From contig JAKBCP010000036.1 in the NCBI GenBank assembly GCA_021807645.1, positions 1-7,243 of the forward strand: a stretch of DNA of 7,243 nt. The letters are read 5' to 3'. Made by a program: the position numbers and the translations under genes. Below, in pieces: positions 6,131-7,243 of the stretch. The notes below the pieces were generated by a model. The model saw nothing but the letters and a program-made list of their open reading frames with translations, searched no databases and was not told where the DNA came from. The stretch is from a bacterium (lineage in GTDB: Bacteria > Vulcanimicrobiota > Vulcanimicrobiia > Vulcanimicrobiales > Vulcanimicrobiaceae). Each line of letters starts with the position of its first letter. Position 1 is the first letter of the stretch.

Positions 6131-7158
6131 CTGCTGCTGCTCGCGCGCGGCGGCATCGCCGACCAATGCGGCCGGCCGGCGAGCCCGGCAATGCTTTCGC
6201 CATACGGCGGACGGAGCACGCCGTATTCGGTGACGAACGCAGCGACGAGGTGCCCGGGTGTGACGTCGAACGCCGGATTGAAGACCGTAGCCTCCTGCGG
6301 CGCGACGAAGTGCCCGCCGAATGACGCCACCTCCGCGGCCGCTCTCTCTTCAATCGGAATCTCCGCACCCGAGGCAATCGAGAAATCGAAAGTCGAGCGC
6401 GGCGCGGCGACATAGAACGGAATATTATGATGGGCGGCGAGGATCGCGAGATTGTACGTACCGATTTTATTCGCGGTGTCGCCGTTTCCAGCGATACGAT
6501 CCGCGCCGACGATCACCGCATCGACCTGCCCGCGCGCCATCGCGATCGCCGCCGCCGCATCGACCTGTAACGTGGCATCGATTCCGGCCCGCAGACACTC
6601 GAGATAGGTCAAGCGCGCTCCCTGCAGTAGCGGCCGCGTCTCATCGACGATCGCGTGCGGAGCGAGCCCGGCCCGCTGCGCGGCGATCAAAACGCCGAGC
6701 GCCGTCCCGTAACCCGCGGTCGCCAGCGGCCCGGTATTGCAATGCGTGAGAACGCGCGCGCCTTTAGCGAATAACGAAATCCCGTTCTCTCCGATCGCCG
6801 CATCGATCGATCGTTGTTCGGCGTGGATCGCAAGCGCCTCGGCGAGCATATCCTCCGATGCGAGAACGCGATCGACTGCCCAGGCGAGATTTACCGCGGT
6901 CGGTCTCGCCGAGCGAACGCGCTCTGCGGCGGTAGCGAATGCTTTATCGTCGCTCTCTCGGGAACGGAGCACGGCGATTCCGTACGCGGCGAACACGCCG
7001 ATGCACGGAGCTCCGCGAACCGCAAGTGAGGAGATCGCCGCGACGATTTCCTCGCACGTTTGCGCCGGTTCGTAACGGATCTCCGCAGGCAAGAGCCGTT
7101 GATCGAGGTACTGGAGGGCGCCGTTCTCGAAGCGGACGGGTTCGAGGGCGTCGTTCAT
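6127..7158 (-). CDS. mtnA: S-methyl-5-thioribose-1-phosphate isomerase MtnA
   Basis: MtnA isomerises the aldose 5-methylthioribose-1-phosphate to the ketose 5-methylthioribulose-1-phosphate in the methionine salvage pathway, recycling the MTA produced by polyamine synthesis. It has 343 residues (Bacillus MtnA is about 353). Motifs of the family, which shares its fold with eIF2B alpha/beta/delta: LAVRGAPCIG at 45-54, THCNTGPLAT at 138-147 with catalytic Cys140, ETRPLLQGARLT at 173-184, VGADRIAGNGD at 217-227 with catalytic Asp220, NKIGTYNLA at 230-238, and FNPAFDVTP near the C-terminus. All key residues are intact. The ATG overlaps the stop of the upstream gene (ATGA) and its own TGA overlaps the holA start (GTGA). 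No other methionine salvage gene is recognisable in the window. Confidence 0.96.
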   Translation of the reverse strand: MNDALEPVRFENGALQYLDQRLLPAEIRYEPAQTCEEIVAAISSLAVRGAPCIGVFAAYGIAVLRSRESDDKAFATAAERVRSARPTAVNLAWAVDRVLASEDMLAEALAIHAEQRSIDAAIGENGISLFAKGARVLTHCNTGPLATAGYGTALGVLIAAQRAGLAPHAIVDETRPLLQGARLTYLECLRAGIDATLQVDAAAAIAMARGQVDAVIVGADRIAGNGDTANKIGTYNLAILAAHHNIPFYVAAPRSTFDFSIASGAEIPIEERAAAEVASFGGHFVAPQEATVFNPAFDVTPGHLVAAFVTEYGVLRPPYGESIAGLAGRPHWSAMPPRASSSR

Positions 7159-7243
7159 ATCACAAGCAGCGACGCCGCGGCGAAGCCTGCGTCGTACCCT
7201 TTGTCGCCGCGCGCGGGATCGGCCCGCTCTTCGGCTTGGGCGA
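7155..7243 (-). CDS. C-terminal end of an unrecognised protein (cut by window edge)
   Basis: The last 28 codons of a frame run into mtnA and end at the TGA at 7155-7157, making an ATGA overlap with the mtnA start. The residues include AQAEERADPARGDKGYDAGF and then a short hydrophobic end (AAASLLVI). The high-GC codon use and the precise 4-bp overlap, repeated at other junctions here, make a real gene likely. I do not recognise the family from this tail and give no function. Confidence 0.55.
   Translation of the reverse strand, partial: AQAEERADPARGDKGYDAGFAAASLLVI

Noticed and set aside
5283..6413. Minus-strand 376-codon frame overlapping holA and mtnA
   Set aside because: Extremely arginine-rich and out of frame with two recognised genes; no motifs. 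A frame-shifted shadow.
6797..6813. Tandem ATCG units forming a GATCGATC-like palindrome
   Set aside because: Only about three units, inside conserved mtnA coding sequence, in a genome where TCGA/GATC tetramers are common throughout; likely codon use and not a site.

Overview
The window is one uninterrupted minus-strand gene cluster from a GC-rich bacterium. Read in the direction of transcription (high to low coordinates) it holds the C-terminal end of an unrecognised gene, mtnA (methionine salvage), holA (DNA polymerase III delta subunit), and the purine-synthesis genes purB, purC, purL and the beginning of purQ. Coding density is near total. The only stretch without a gene is a 77-bp gap between holA and purB. 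I see no tRNA, rRNA, CRISPR array, insertion sequence or riboswitch. The many plus-strand open frames are shadows of the minus-strand genes.

Right part (7243 to 5150): an unidentified gene end, mtnA and holA are chained by 4-bp start/stop overlaps (ATGA, GTGA). Left part (5072 to 1): purB and purC overlap by 8 bp, purC and purL by 8 bp, and purL and purQ by 4 bp (ATGA). The purC and purL starts are non-ATG (GTG, TTG). These overlaps suggest translational coupling. Functionally the left half gives FGAR amidotransferase (PurL, PurQ), SAICAR synthetase (PurC) and adenylosuccinate lyase (PurB).

The most interesting object is PurC. Its N-terminal ~250 residues are a complete SAICAR synthetase that resembles the animal PAICS type from memory. 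It continues into a ~130-residue C-terminal domain that looks like a PurE (AIR carboxylase) fold in which all the recognisable catalytic motifs are replaced and a central segment is missing. This looks like a PAICS-like PurC-PurE fusion whose PurE half has decayed or been repurposed. The adjacent PurB also resembles the animal ADSL type. The small-type PurL normally needs a PurS subunit, yet no purS lies between purC and purL, where it is often found.

Taxonomy cannot be fixed from the window. High GC, GTG/TTG starts and this gene set suit a free-living bacterium of a less-studied phylum (Eremiobacterota/Vulcanimicrobiota-like would be my guess, at low confidence).
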